A program made the position numbers and the translations under genes. Of a DNA stretch of 64,000 nt, positions 28,258 through 36,535 are shown in pieces. The notes beneath the pieces are model-generated. The model made no database searches. It was given only the letters and a program-made list of their open reading frames with translations, and was not told the origin of the DNA. Source of the stretch: Maritalea myrionectae DSM 19524 (GTDB lineage: Bacteria; Pseudomonadota; Alphaproteobacteria; Rhizobiales; Devosiaceae). Location: the NCBI RefSeq assembly GCF_000423365.1, contig NZ_AUHV01000002.1:434001-498000 (forward strand), read 5' to 3'. The first letter of the stretch is position 1. Each line of letters opens with the position of its first letter.

Positions 28258-29733
28258 GTGAAAAATTCTGCGCTTCACCTTGCGGGCCTTATGGCCGCAA
28301 CCTTGTTTTCCTCAACAGCTCTGGCTGACGAACTTCGGCTAGGCTTGGTGCTTGAACCACCTCACCTCGACCCCACAGCGGGGGCCGCAGCGGCAATTGA
28401 CGAAGTGGTTTATGCCAATCTGTTTGAAGGGCTGACTCGCATTGACCAGAATGGTGCTGTGCGGGCCTCACTGGCGACAGACTGGGCCATTTCTGACGAT
28501 GGCACGCGTTATGAATTCACACTGAAAGAAGGCGTAACCTTCCACGATGGCACCAGCTTTGATGCAGAAGATGTGAAATTCAGCCTGGATCGCGCCCGCG
28601 CAGAAGACAGCGTAAACGCCCAAAAAGGCATTTTTGCCCCCATCACTAAAGTTGAGGTGTTGGCGCCAAACAAAATCGCTATTGAAATTGCCAACCCACA
28701 AGGGAACTTCTTGTTCAACCTTGGTCGCGGCGACGCGGTGATTGTGGCACCCGAGAGCGCTGAGACAAACCAAACAAATCCTGTTGGCACTGGGCCCTTC
28801 ACGTTTGTAGATTGGCAGCAAGGGTCCAAGGTGATCTTGGAAAAGAACCCGGATTATGTCGGCGATGACGTTTATCTGGACCGTGCCATCTTCACCTTTA
28901 TTTCTGATCCGAATGCGGCACAAAATGCCATGCTTGCGGGCGAGCTTGACGGCTTTGCCAATTTCCCCGCGCCAGAAACACTTGAGATTTTTGAAGCTGA
29001 CCCGCGCTTTAATGTGGTGGTGGGCTCCACTGAAGGTGAGACCATTTTGGCCACCAACAATAAGGCCGAGCCGTTCAATGATCTGCGCGTGCGGCAAGCC
29101 ATTGCCCATGTGATTGATCGTCAGGCGATTATTGATGGCGCGATGTTTGGTTATGGCACGCCAATCGGCACCCATTTCGCGCCGCACCATCCTTATTATG
29201 TGGATTTGCTCGACACGTACCCACGCGATATCGAACGGGCAAAGGCGCTTTTGGCGGAGGCTGGCTATGCGGATGGCTTTAAAGCCACGTTGAAACTCCC
29301 GCCCCCAACCTACGCCCGCCGCGGCGGCCAAATTTTGGCAGCGCAGTTGCGCGAAATCGGCATTGATTTGGAATTGATCAATGTGGAATGGGCGCAATGG
29401 CTGGAAGACGTGTTCACCAACAAGGATTACGATTTGACCATTGTGAGCCACGTAGAACCGTTTGATATCGGGATTTATGCCAATCCGGACTATTATTTCC
29501 AATATGACAACAAAGCGTTCCAAGACCTGATCGCGACGCTCAACGTCGTTACTGACGATGCGGAGCGCGAAAAGCTGGCGCAGGACGCACAACGGCTTTT
29601 GTCGGAAGATGCCGTAAATGGCTATTTGTTCCAATTGGCGAAAACCGGGGTGTGGGATGCGCGACTTTCTGGCATGTGGCCAAATTCTCCGGTTGAAGGC
29701 AATGATTTGACCCAAGTGAAGTGGGCTGAGTAA
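28258..29733 (+). CDS. Dipeptide/oligopeptide ABC transporter, binding protein
   Basis: Periplasmic solute-binding protein family 5 (DppA/OppA/NikA), 492 residues from GTG 28258. The GTG is chosen because GGGAGCG lies seven bases ahead and it yields a clean signal peptide (LAGLMAATLFSSTALA, cleaved near residue 23). The family signature appears as YEFTLKEGVTFHDGTSFDAEDVKF split around residues 80-105, and NPVGTGPFTF follows. It heads the four-gene operon with two permeases and a fused ATPase. Ligand class is probably peptide or a peptide-like molecule; this cannot be narrowed. Confidence 0.92.
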   Translation: MKNSALHLAGLMAATLFSSTALADELRLGLVLEPPHLDPTAGAAAAIDEVVYANLFEGLTRIDQNGAVRASLATDWAISDDGTRYEFTLKEGVTFHDGTSFDAEDVKFSLDRARAEDSVNAQKGIFAPITKVEVLAPNKIAIEIANPQGNFLFNLGRGDAVIVAPESAETNQTNPVGTGPFTFVDWQQGSKVILEKNPDYVGDDVYLDRAIFTFISDPNAAQNAMLAGELDGFANFPAPETLEIFEADPRFNVVVGSTEGETILATNNKAEPFNDLRVRQAIAHVIDRQAIIDGAMFGYGTPIGTHFAPHHPYYVDLLDTYPRDIERAKALLAEAGYADGFKATLKLPPPTYARRGGQILAAQLREIGIDLELINVEWAQWLEDVFTNKDYDLTIVSHVEPFDIGIYANPDYYFQYDNKAFQDLIATLNVVTDDAEREKLAQDAQRLLSEDAVNGYLFQLAKTGVWDARLSGMWPNSPVEGNDLTQVKWAE

Positions 29734-29794
29734 GGCGCTGGATAAGTACAAGCTTGCGCTTGACAAGTTGGGCTAAAACCAGCCCGATACGCCC

Positions 29795-30748
29795 ATGGTT
29801 GGCTATTTGATACAAAGATTATTGGGTGTCGCACTGACCTTGCTGGTCGCTGCGGCGCTCATTTTTTTTCTGCTGGATGTGCTGCCCGGAGACCCGGCGC
29901 GGTTCATGTTGGGCATCAATGCGTCTGACGAGTCGTTAGCAGCGCTTCGCCAGCAATTGGGCTTAGACCAGCCTGCCATTATTCGATTTGGCCAGTGGCT
30001 CACCGGGTTGATGACGGGCGATCTGGGCATGAGCGCCAGCCAACGTGCGCCGATTGCAGAGTTGATTCTTGATCGGATGCAACTCAGCCTGCCCCTGGCG
30101 TTTGGCGCCCTCATCCTGTCGACGCTGATTGGCCTGCCCCTCGGCATATTTGCAGCACAACACCAAGGCAAACCGGGCGATGCGGGTCTTATGGGCCTGG
30201 CGCAAATTGGCATTGCTATTCCCAATTTCTGGTTTGCTATGCTGTTGGTTGTGGTGTTCGCTGTGACCTTGAAGTGGCTGCCCCCCGGCGGGTTTGTGCC
30301 GTGGGCGGAAAACCCGTCGGCAGCATTTCGCGCATTGATCTTGCCCACCATAGCCCTTGCCTTGCCGCAAGCCGCGATTTTGGCGCGCGTGATGCGCACC
30401 TCGCTGGTGGACGTGGCGCGACAGGATTTTATCCGTACGGCTCGTGCAAAAGGCTTGAGCAAAAGCCAGGCCCTTTGGCGACATGGGGTGCGCAACGCCC
30501 TGCTCCCCGTGTTGACCATCATGGGCCTGCAATTCGCCTTTTTGATTGCTGGCACCATCATTGTCGAAAATGTGTTTTACCTGCCGGGCCTCGGCCGACT
30601 GACCTTCACAGCCATTTCCGCGCGTGACCTTTTTGTGGTTCGGAGCGCCTTGCTGGTGCTGGTCGGCCTGGTGGTGATCATCATGTTCTTGGTGGATTTG
30701 CTCTATGCGCTGGTTGATCCGCGCCTTAAAAAACGGGCGACACCATGA
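29795..30748 (+). CDS. Dipeptide-type ABC transporter permease (DppB-like)
   Basis: Inner-membrane permease of 317 residues with the N-terminal helix of the OppB/DppB family (MVGYLIQRLLGVALTLLVAA) and about six membrane segments. The EAA loop contains DFIRTARAKGLSKSQALWRH, which contacts the ATPase. The stop overlaps the start of the next permease by four bases (ATGA), so the two are coupled. The 61-base gap behind the binding protein holds two small hairpins. Confidence 0.93.
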   Translation: MVGYLIQRLLGVALTLLVAAALIFFLLDVLPGDPARFMLGINASDESLAALRQQLGLDQPAIIRFGQWLTGLMTGDLGMSASQRAPIAELILDRMQLSLPLAFGALILSTLIGLPLGIFAAQHQGKPGDAGLMGLAQIGIAIPNFWFAMLLVVVFAVTLKWLPPGGFVPWAENPSAAFRALILPTIALALPQAAILARVMRTSLVDVARQDFIRTARAKGLSKSQALWRHGVRNALLPVLTIMGLQFAFLIAGTIIVENVFYLPGLGRLTFTAISARDLFVVRSALLVLVGLVVIIMFLVDLLYALVDPRLKKRATP

Positions 30749-31611
30749 GCACCAGATTATTGAAAGCCTTCAGCTCAAATTTCGCGCACCCCAGCTTTGC
30801 CATTGGCTTTTGCGTCAGCCTGATTTTGGTGGCGTTCGCGCTTCTTTCCTTGGTTTGGACACCACACGCGACCGACATTGTAAACGTGGCCAATCGGTTT
30901 GCTGCGCCGTCCGGCAACCATTGGTTTGGCACAGACTTTTTTGGGCGAGACATTTTGTCGATGTTGATGGCGGGCGCTCTCACCAGTCTGCGGGTTGCGG
31001 TGTTGGCTGTGGCGATTGGCATGGTCATTGGCGTGCCGCTTGGCCTGCTCGCTGCCGGACATGGCGGATGGTTGGAAAGGCTGATCCTTCGCTTTAATGA
31101 CTTTGTGTTCGCTTTCCCCGCGATTATCACCGCGATTATCATCACCACCTTGTTCGGCCCCAGTGCCATCAACGCCATGATTGCCATCGGCATTTTCAAC
31201 ATCCCGGTTTTTGCGCGCGTCGCGCGTGGTGGTGCCTTGTCGATTTGGACTTTGGATTATGTGGATGCGGCGCGCCTGTCGGGCCTTAGGGTTTGGCAGA
31301 TTTCCGTGCGCCATGTGCTGCCCAACATTTTGAGCTTGCTGATTGTGCAGGCCACCATTCAACTTTCGCTTGGCATTTTGGCCGAGGCGGGTCTTTCCTA
31401 TATTGGCCTGGGCACACAACCGCCCGAAACCAGCCTGGGATTGATGCTGAAGGAAGCACAGAGCTTCTTTCTTGCCTATCCCATGCAAGCGATTTGGCCA
31501 GGGGTCACCATTATTGCCTTTGTCATGGGGCTCAATTTGATGGGCGACGGGCTTCGCGATCAAATGGACCCGAAATTGTCGAAAGCTGGAGGCATGAATG
31601 TCACTGGCTAA
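30745..31611 (+). CDS. Dipeptide-type ABC transporter permease (DppC-like)
   Basis: Second inner-membrane permease, 288 residues, of the OppC/DppC family. The periplasmic signature HWFGTDFFGRDILSMLMAGA sits near residue 55. The EAA loop DYVDAARLSGLRVWQISVRH lies near residue 172. It overlaps DppB by four bases upstream and the ATPase gene by 14 bases downstream, which indicates tight translational coupling. Confidence 0.93.
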   Translation: MSTRLLKAFSSNFAHPSFAIGFCVSLILVAFALLSLVWTPHATDIVNVANRFAAPSGNHWFGTDFFGRDILSMLMAGALTSLRVAVLAVAIGMVIGVPLGLLAAGHGGWLERLILRFNDFVFAFPAIITAIIITTLFGPSAINAMIAIGIFNIPVFARVARGGALSIWTLDYVDAARLSGLRVWQISVRHVLPNILSLLIVQATIQLSLGILAEAGLSYIGLGTQPPETSLGLMLKEAQSFFLAYPMQAIWPGVTIIAFVMGLNLMGDGLRDQMDPKLSKAGGMNVTG

Positions 31612-33184
31612 ACTGGAACAACTCACCGTTCGATTTGGCGATCGTGAGGTGCTGTCACGTTTGGATTTAGAAATACAGCCCGGCGCACAAGTTGGCTTGG
31701 TTGGCGAAAGCGGGTCCGGCAAAAGCCTGACCGCGCTCACCTTGATGAATTTGCTGCCCGAACGGGCTGAAGTTTCCGGTGAAATCGGTTTCAGCTTTGA
31801 CCAGCGCACAAAAATCGATGCAGCGCAGCTGGGCGAAGATCTCAATTTCCCCTATCGCGGTGCGCAGATCGGCATGGTTTTTCAAGAACCTATGACCGCG
31901 TTAAACCCCTTAATGCGAACTGGTGATCAGATCGGGGAAGTGCTGGCGCTGCATCGCCCGGAAAACAACACCAAGGCACATATTGAGGCCCTGTTGGCGG
32001 AAGTCGACCTGCCTGCCCATATGCGCACACGCTACCCGCATGAGTTGTCTGGGGGCCAGCGCCAGCGCGTGGGTCTGGCGATGGCGCTGGCGGGTGAGCC
32101 AGCGCTTTTGATTGCAGATGAGCCAACCTCGGCGCTCGATATGATCACCCAACGGGGCGTGATTGACCTGATCAAACGCATTGCCCGTGAGCGAAAAATG
32201 GCTTTGCTGTTTATCAGCCATGATTTGGGCGCGGTTGCCGCCTTATGTGATCAAATCTATGTGTTGGAAAAAGGCAAGCTGGTGGAGCATGGACCAAGCC
32301 AAGCGATCCTCCAATCGCCGCAACAAGCCTATACAAAGCGGTTGGTTGCCGCGGCCAAGCCCACACCGCGTCCTGCGTTTACCCGCACAAAAAGCGCCAC
32401 GCCGTTGCTGCAAGTCAATGGATTGACGCGCCAGTTCAGACAGCGGCGTTGGCTGTGGCAACGCCCATCCCCTGTCACCGCCGTTGATGCGGCAACGTTT
32501 GAACTTCACGCCGGCGAAACGCTTGGCTTGGTTGGCCCTTCAGGTTGCGGCAAAACTTCACTTTCGCGCATGATCGCCGGGTTGGACCCGGCACAGGCGG
32601 GTGAAGTGCATTTCGATGGGCACCGGTTTGGGCATAAACAGGGGTCAATGCCACGCGCCGCACGTCGCGAAATCTCGATGGTTTTTCAGGATCCGTTTGG
32701 CAGCTTTGACCCGCGCATGCGTATGCGCGACGCGCTGTTTGAGCCGCTGCATCTGATGCCAGAACTATCTGCCGAACAGCGGCAAGAGCGCGTAACTGAA
32801 GCAATTGAACGTGTTGGTCTTTCAACCGATATGTTGGGGCGATACCCCCACGCCTTTTCGGGCGGGCAGCGCCAACGCCTCGCCATCGCCCGCGCCATGG
32901 TGCTCAAGCCAAAATTGATGATTTTGGACGAACCTGTGTCGGCACTCGATGTATCCATTCGCGGCGATGTGCTGGCGTTATTACATGATTTACAAGAAAA
33001 ATTCGGCATGGCCTATTTGTTCATCAGCCATGATTTGGATGTGGTGCGCACGGTGACGGATCGTGTGATGGTGATGAATCACGGACAAATCGTCGAACGT
33101 GGAAAAGTTGATGATGTTTTTGATCGGCCGCAGGCTGAAATTACAAAAAAGCTACTCGACGCCCGGCTGACGATCTTGGGTTAG
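31598..33184 (+). CDS. Dipeptide-type ABC transporter, fused DppD-DppF ATPase
   Basis: Single 528-residue polypeptide with two complete ATP-binding cassettes. The first has Walker A GESGSGKS (about residue 36), signature LSGGQRQRV and Walker B LLIADEPTSAL. The second has GPSGCGKT (about 314), FSGGQRQRL and LMILDEPVSAL. Many systems encode these as two genes; the fused form is common in alphaproteobacteria. The ribosome site GGAGG at 31588-31592 lies inside the DppC gene, five bases before ATG. Confidence 0.94.
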   Translation: MSLAKLEQLTVRFGDREVLSRLDLEIQPGAQVGLVGESGSGKSLTALTLMNLLPERAEVSGEIGFSFDQRTKIDAAQLGEDLNFPYRGAQIGMVFQEPMTALNPLMRTGDQIGEVLALHRPENNTKAHIEALLAEVDLPAHMRTRYPHELSGGQRQRVGLAMALAGEPALLIADEPTSALDMITQRGVIDLIKRIARERKMALLFISHDLGAVAALCDQIYVLEKGKLVEHGPSQAILQSPQQAYTKRLVAAAKPTPRPAFTRTKSATPLLQVNGLTRQFRQRRWLWQRPSPVTAVDAATFELHAGETLGLVGPSGCGKTSLSRMIAGLDPAQAGEVHFDGHRFGHKQGSMPRAARREISMVFQDPFGSFDPRMRMRDALFEPLHLMPELSAEQRQERVTEAIERVGLSTDMLGRYPHAFSGGQRQRLAIARAMVLKPKLMILDEPVSALDVSIRGDVLALLHDLQEKFGMAYLFISHDLDVVRTVTDRVMVMNHGQIVERGKVDDVFDRPQAEITKKLLDARLTILG

Positions 33185-33299
33185 AGCCGAGCACTGTTGC
33201 GCGCACCAGCGCTCAATGCGGAGATTGTTCAACATAATGAAACAGTCTGACCCGGATTCAACCATCACTGCGTATTTTCCTTTTTGATATAAGCCCCCT

Positions 33300-33860
33300 A
33301 TGAGCAAAGACATTCAAATTCCCGACGACTCCACGCGGCCCAAAGCGCCAGATTTTGGCAATCTCAACGAGCATCAGCGCCAGCCGATGCGGCACTTGCG
33401 CGCTATTCACGAACATCATCGGCGCAATATGCGCATGATGCGTACTCTGCTTGAGGGCGTGCGCACGGGGGACACCAGCGCCAGCGAGTTTCACGCTCAG
33501 ATCAAAGACAATCCAATTTTTGAGAATTACCAGATTTTTGGCAATCTTTGTGGCCAGCATTGCCAGATGGTCAATGGCCATCACCAGATTGAAGATATGC
33601 ACATGTTTCCCGCTCTTGAAGGGCGGAAGAAGGCACTCGACAAGGTGGTGAAGCGCCTCCGCGAAGAACATAAAGTGGTGCATGCGCTTTTGGTTCAACT
33701 CAATGATGAAGCGGCGCGTTTGATTGACGATCCGAGCGATGCTCAATTTGAGCGGACAGTTGCCGCGCACGAAAAGCTCGAAAAACTCTTATTGTCGCAC
33801 TTTGGCTATGAAGAAGACGAAGTTGGCCCCGCCATGGGCTATTATGAGCTCGCGGTTTAG
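33300..33860 (+). CDS. Hemerythrin-like HHE domain protein
   Basis: A 186-residue helical protein likely to bind a di-iron centre. Candidate ligands are seen in IHEHHRRNM, CQMVNGHHQIEDMHMFPAL (HxxxE), EEHKVVHALL and LLSHFGYEEDEVGPAM. Proteins of this type sense or bind oxygen or nitric oxide, or store iron. It has no output domain. The 3' end overlaps the convergent arsC-like gene by four bases. Confidence 0.88.
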   Translation: MSKDIQIPDDSTRPKAPDFGNLNEHQRQPMRHLRAIHEHHRRNMRMMRTLLEGVRTGDTSASEFHAQIKDNPIFENYQIFGNLCGQHCQMVNGHHQIEDMHMFPALEGRKKALDKVVKRLREEHKVVHALLVQLNDEAARLIDDPSDAQFERTVAAHEKLEKLLLSHFGYEEDEVGPAMGYYELAV

Positions 33861-34261
33861 GCCGTGCGCACCACTTCGCCATCTTCTTTGGTGAATGGTT
33901 GATCGAGCGGCATGTTCAAAATGTAGAGCACCTTTTCTGATGGTCGGCACAGGGCGGCGCCCTTATCCGTCACCACGATGGGTCGGTTGATCAGAATAGG
34001 GTGCATCATCATTGCGTCGATCAACTCATCTTCGCTCAGTGTTTCATCTTCAAGGCCAAGTTCATCGTATGGCGTGCCTTTTTGGCGCAGCAAATCACGT
34101 GCGGACATCCGCATTTGCACCAACAGCATTTCCAGCTCCAGCCGCGTTGGTGGCGTCTCAAGATAATGGATAATTTTGGGCTCCTCACCAGAACGGCGAA
34201 TCATTTCCAGCACATTGCGTGAAGTGCCACATTGTGGATTGTGATATATGGTGACAGTCAT
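33857..34261 (-). CDS. arsC: ArsC-family arsenate reductase (glutaredoxin type)
   Basis: A 134-residue thioredoxin-fold reductase. The redox cysteine lies in NPQCGTSRNVLEMI near residue 10. The C-terminal segment ILINRPIVVTDKGAALCRP supplies the conserved Arg residues of the family. It would reduce arsenate with glutathione and glutaredoxin. The start is ATG 34261 behind AGGAGG. No arsR or arsenite pump is nearby, so a general thiol-redox role is also possible. Confidence 0.88.
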   Translation of the reverse strand: MTVTIYHNPQCGTSRNVLEMIRRSGEEPKIIHYLETPPTRLELEMLLVQMRMSARDLLRQKGTPYDELGLEDETLSEDELIDAMMMHPILINRPIVVTDKGAALCRPSEKVLYILNMPLDQPFTKEDGEVVRTA

Positions 34262-34346
34262 TTGCGCCTCCTCACCTGACACAGTTCATCATCACATCAT
34301 CAAATGACAGTGACGCGACAAACTGCGATGAATTTGGCGTGGTGGT

Positions 34347-35069
34347 TTAGGCCCGTTCGTTTTGTGGCGGATTTTCACCCATTGGCCCCACCAGCCGCGA
34401 GGTCTGGTCTTCAACAAAGGCGCCGCCGGCCTTTTTGGTGAAATATTTCCGCCAACCTGCCGCCATTGCCTCAATAGCGGCAAGTTCCGCGGCGGTCTCG
34501 GTCGATAAGTTCTTATCAAAGCGCGCTGCTATAACGTCTGCCAACGGCCAGTTCGCATGAAGCCGTTCCACGAGGCGGATGTCATCGCCCATTTCGACGA
34601 CACCAGGGCGTAGCACGCGATAATACCACCCCGTACGGCCTGAGTTTTGCAACTCTAATGCCATCATCTTGAAGCTCGTGTGCATGTTCAATTTCCAGCA
34701 AGGTTGCCGCCCCTGGTTTATCTGCACCAGTGCTGTGCCCAGCTCAAGAATATCGCCAATACACACCAGTTCTTCGGTCCAACCTCTGGTGGAGATGTTC
34801 TCGCCAAACGCACCGGGGGTGAATTCAAACGGTGTGTCGAATCCTTGATCGCGCCAGAACGCGTAATGCTCCGCCGGATAATGATGCACTGCCTTCTCTG
34901 CACCGCCATGCACTTTTTTGTCCGCTTGCTCGTCGATGGTGAAGCCATCTTCCAACAGTTCAAGTGGCCCACTCACCTGCTGTTTTGCGATGGCGCTAGG
35001 CGGTTTTCCCGCCCTGCGCTGTTGCGGCTTGCCAACAAAGAGGCCGGAGATTTTTGAGGTGGTTTGCAT
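34347..35069 (-). CDS. MOSC domain protein (YiiM-like)
   Basis: A 240-residue protein of the MOSC family, which handles molybdenum cofactor-dependent transfer or detoxification of N-hydroxylated compounds. Typical segments are KVHGGAEKAVHHYPAEHYAFW, split across residues 60-80, GAFGENISTRG, and INQGRQPCWKL with the conserved Cys expected to contact the cofactor. The start is ATG 35069, preceded by AGGACG, which overlaps the stop region of the upstream MarR gene, so the two are coupled. It probably shares the MarR promoter. Confidence 0.87.
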   Translation of the reverse strand: MQTTSKISGLFVGKPQQRRAGKPPSAIAKQQVSGPLELLEDGFTIDEQADKKVHGGAEKAVHHYPAEHYAFWRDQGFDTPFEFTPGAFGENISTRGWTEELVCIGDILELGTALVQINQGRQPCWKLNMHTSFKMMALELQNSGRTGWYYRVLRPGVVEMGDDIRLVERLHANWPLADVIAARFDKNLSTETAAELAAIEAMAAGWRKYFTKKAGGAFVEDQTSRLVGPMGENPPQNERA

Positions 35070-35079
35070 AAATTTCGTC

Positions 35080-35634
35080 CTAAGCGGCGGTAGCATGTTC
35101 GTGGCAAATTTGCGTAATCTGGTGCGGTTTCAAATCCACCTTTAGCAGCGCGCAATGTGCGTTGCCTTTTACGTCTTTGCGGTGATGTTTGCACGTCTTA
35201 CACATGCCAAATGTCCGGTTTTTGCGCATTTCCAAAGTGGTTGTGAGCAGGTGGCGCAAGCTGTTGGACAGTCTTTGCTGTTCGTCCTTATCCATTTGCG
35301 CCACTGTTTTGGCGATGGAAGTGTCAAAATCCAGCGCCTGTTCATAACCTTCGCGCAAATCATATCGAATGGACCGACGGTCTTGCTCCGATCTGACCTC
35401 TTCAATCAAGCCCTTGCGCACCAGCGCCTTTAGGGTTTGCGACACGGTGCCTCGTGTCGTGCCCAAATAGTCCGCCACATGGGAGGGCGCGCGGGAAAAG
35501 CAATTGGCCCGCGCCAAATATTTAAGCGCCGCCAGTTGGGTGGGGTTCAGATCATTGGTCCATTGCTCAGCCTGGGTCAGCCGACCAATGCGCTCCAACA
35601 TTTCCAAAATGGTGTTTTTCTCAGATTCGCTCAT
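35080..35634 (-). CDS. MarR-family regulator with C-terminal Cys/His-rich tail
   Basis: Winged-helix regulator of 184 residues. The DNA-binding part (about 35-110) includes SHVADYLGTTRGTVSQTLKA and the wing EVRSEQDRRSIRYDL. After about residue 140 an unusual tail carries GMCKTCKHHR, an isolated Cys in AHCALL and CHEHATAA: four Cys and several His that could bind a metal or sense redox state. The gene is divergent from a secreted protein across a nested palindrome and is followed by the MOSC gene. Autoregulation and control of both flanks are inferred. Confidence 0.85.
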   Translation of the reverse strand: MSESEKNTILEMLERIGRLTQAEQWTNDLNPTQLAALKYLARANCFSRAPSHVADYLGTTRGTVSQTLKALVRKGLIEEVRSEQDRRSIRYDLREGYEQALDFDTSIAKTVAQMDKDEQQRLSNSLRHLLTTTLEMRKNRTFGMCKTCKHHRKDVKGNAHCALLKVDLKPHQITQICHEHATAA

Positions 35635-35640
35635 AGGTAA

Positions 35641-35689
35641 TTAATAGCGAGTCAAAATTACTATTGCAATAGTTTCGACTCGCTATTAA
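35641..35689. promoter_or_regulatory. Nested palindromic operator region of the MarR locus
   Basis: Outer arms TTAATAGCGAGTC (35641-35653) and GACTCGCTATTAA (35677-35689) are a perfect 13-base inverted repeat. Inside lies a second perfect palindrome, ACTATTGCAATAGT (35660-35673). The element fills the 85-base divergent gap and starts six bases upstream of the MarR start codon. The likely ligand is the MarR protein itself. Confidence 0.8.
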
Positions 35690-35719
35690 AAGAGCTTCTC
35701 CACAACAGGAGAACGGAAA

Positions 35720-36469
35720 ATGAAAACAATAATTTTGAGCACATTGATTCTGGCAGGGCTAAGCAGTGCAGGTTTCGCCGATGGCAACCACGCCAAGGAT
35801 ATGGCAGATGCTGTCACGTCAGCGCAAAGCAACGACATTGTTGCCAGCTACGATATTCTGGCGGCGCACGCGCACCGCAACGGGCAAACCGTCACCTTCC
35901 ATCTGAGCACTGCTGGTGTAGCAGGTGCGGAGGCGCCCGTATCGGTTGGTGCGTTAGGTGGTGCAGGTGTGCATGCCTATGTGTGGCCCACTTCGCTTGA
36001 TCCTGCTGCGGTCGGCTTTGAAGGCGGATCAGGGATTTTGGCCCTTGCGGCCACTGCCCACCCGGACTTTGACGACACTCCGCTATATGACGAGAACAAT
36101 GATGGTGCCTTGGACAATGACGGCGCCTTGTGGCATTCCCATTGGGTGGTGTTGACCCCAACACCGGCCTGTGGCGAAGGTGCGCTTGCGGTGCGTGACA
36201 TTGATGAAGGCACCACCCCAAAGCTGCCCAAAACCTGGCCCGGCTTGCCGCTCTTCATCGATAGCCCCGGCTATAGCCCACAGTTTGATGCGGGCGAAAT
36301 TCGGGTGAATGTGCCATTTGATCACGATGTTGATCTGGTTGGCGTCAATTATGACGGGGTCACCGCCGCCTTGCGGGTGAACGCCAACATTCATGCGCCG
36401 ATACTTTGCGTAACAGACGTGTTTGATGTGGCTTCAGGCGATCTGTCATTGCCCGGTGTGATCAAATAA
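35720..36469 (+). CDS. Secreted protein of unknown function next to MarR
   Basis: A 249-residue protein with a signal peptide (about 1-20, LILAGLSSAGFADG). No family was recognised. The mature part has an acidic Asn/Asp/Gly stretch (YDENNDGALDNDGALWHSHW, about 118-137), which could bind calcium or another metal, and two Cys residues that could form a disulfide. The ribosome site ACAGGAGAACGG precedes the ATG. It is the only gene rightward from the palindromic operator, so it is a likely direct target of the divergent MarR regulator. The function is unknown. Confidence 0.75.
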   Translation: MKTIILSTLILAGLSSAGFADGNHAKDMADAVTSAQSNDIVASYDILAAHAHRNGQTVTFHLSTAGVAGAEAPVSVGALGGAGVHAYVWPTSLDPAAVGFEGGSGILALAATAHPDFDDTPLYDENNDGALDNDGALWHSHWVVLTPTPACGEGALAVRDIDEGTTPKLPKTWPGLPLFIDSPGYSPQFDAGEIRVNVPFDHDVDLVGVNYDGVTAALRVNANIHAPILCVTDVFDVASGDLSLPGVIK

Positions 36470-36471
36470 AA

Positions 36472-36518
36472 ATGGATCCGAAATGATCGGATCCATGAGT
36501 TTGCTCACGAAAGTGAGC
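36472..36518. terminator. Tandem hairpins between convergent genes
   Basis: The first stem is ATGGATCCG/CGGATCCAT (36472-36496) with a 7-base loop. The second is GCTCAC-GAAA-GTGAGC (36503-36518) with a GNRA loop. Neither has a strong T-run. They lie between the convergent secreted-protein and aglK genes and probably act as 3'-end structures. Confidence 0.5.
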
Positions 36519-36535
36519 GGGGAGGATTGGAGGTT

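Noticed and set aside
28468-29766. Open frame of about 430 codons on the minus strand
   Set aside because: Antisense shadow of the dipeptide binding-protein gene, which has a signal peptide, ribosome site and operon context.
30775-31845. Open frame of about 356 codons on the minus strand
   Set aside because: Lies opposite the DppC and ATPase genes; composition is that of reversed membrane-protein codons and no motif is present.
33857-34261. ArsC-like gene considered as part of an arsenic-resistance operon
   Set aside because: No arsR, arsB/acr3 or arsH is adjacent, and the neighbours are hemerythrin and MOSC genes.
35641-35689. Palindromes considered as insertion-sequence ends or an attachment site
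   Set aside because: No transposase, integrase or target duplication nearby, and the position in a divergent regulator promoter fits an operator far better.
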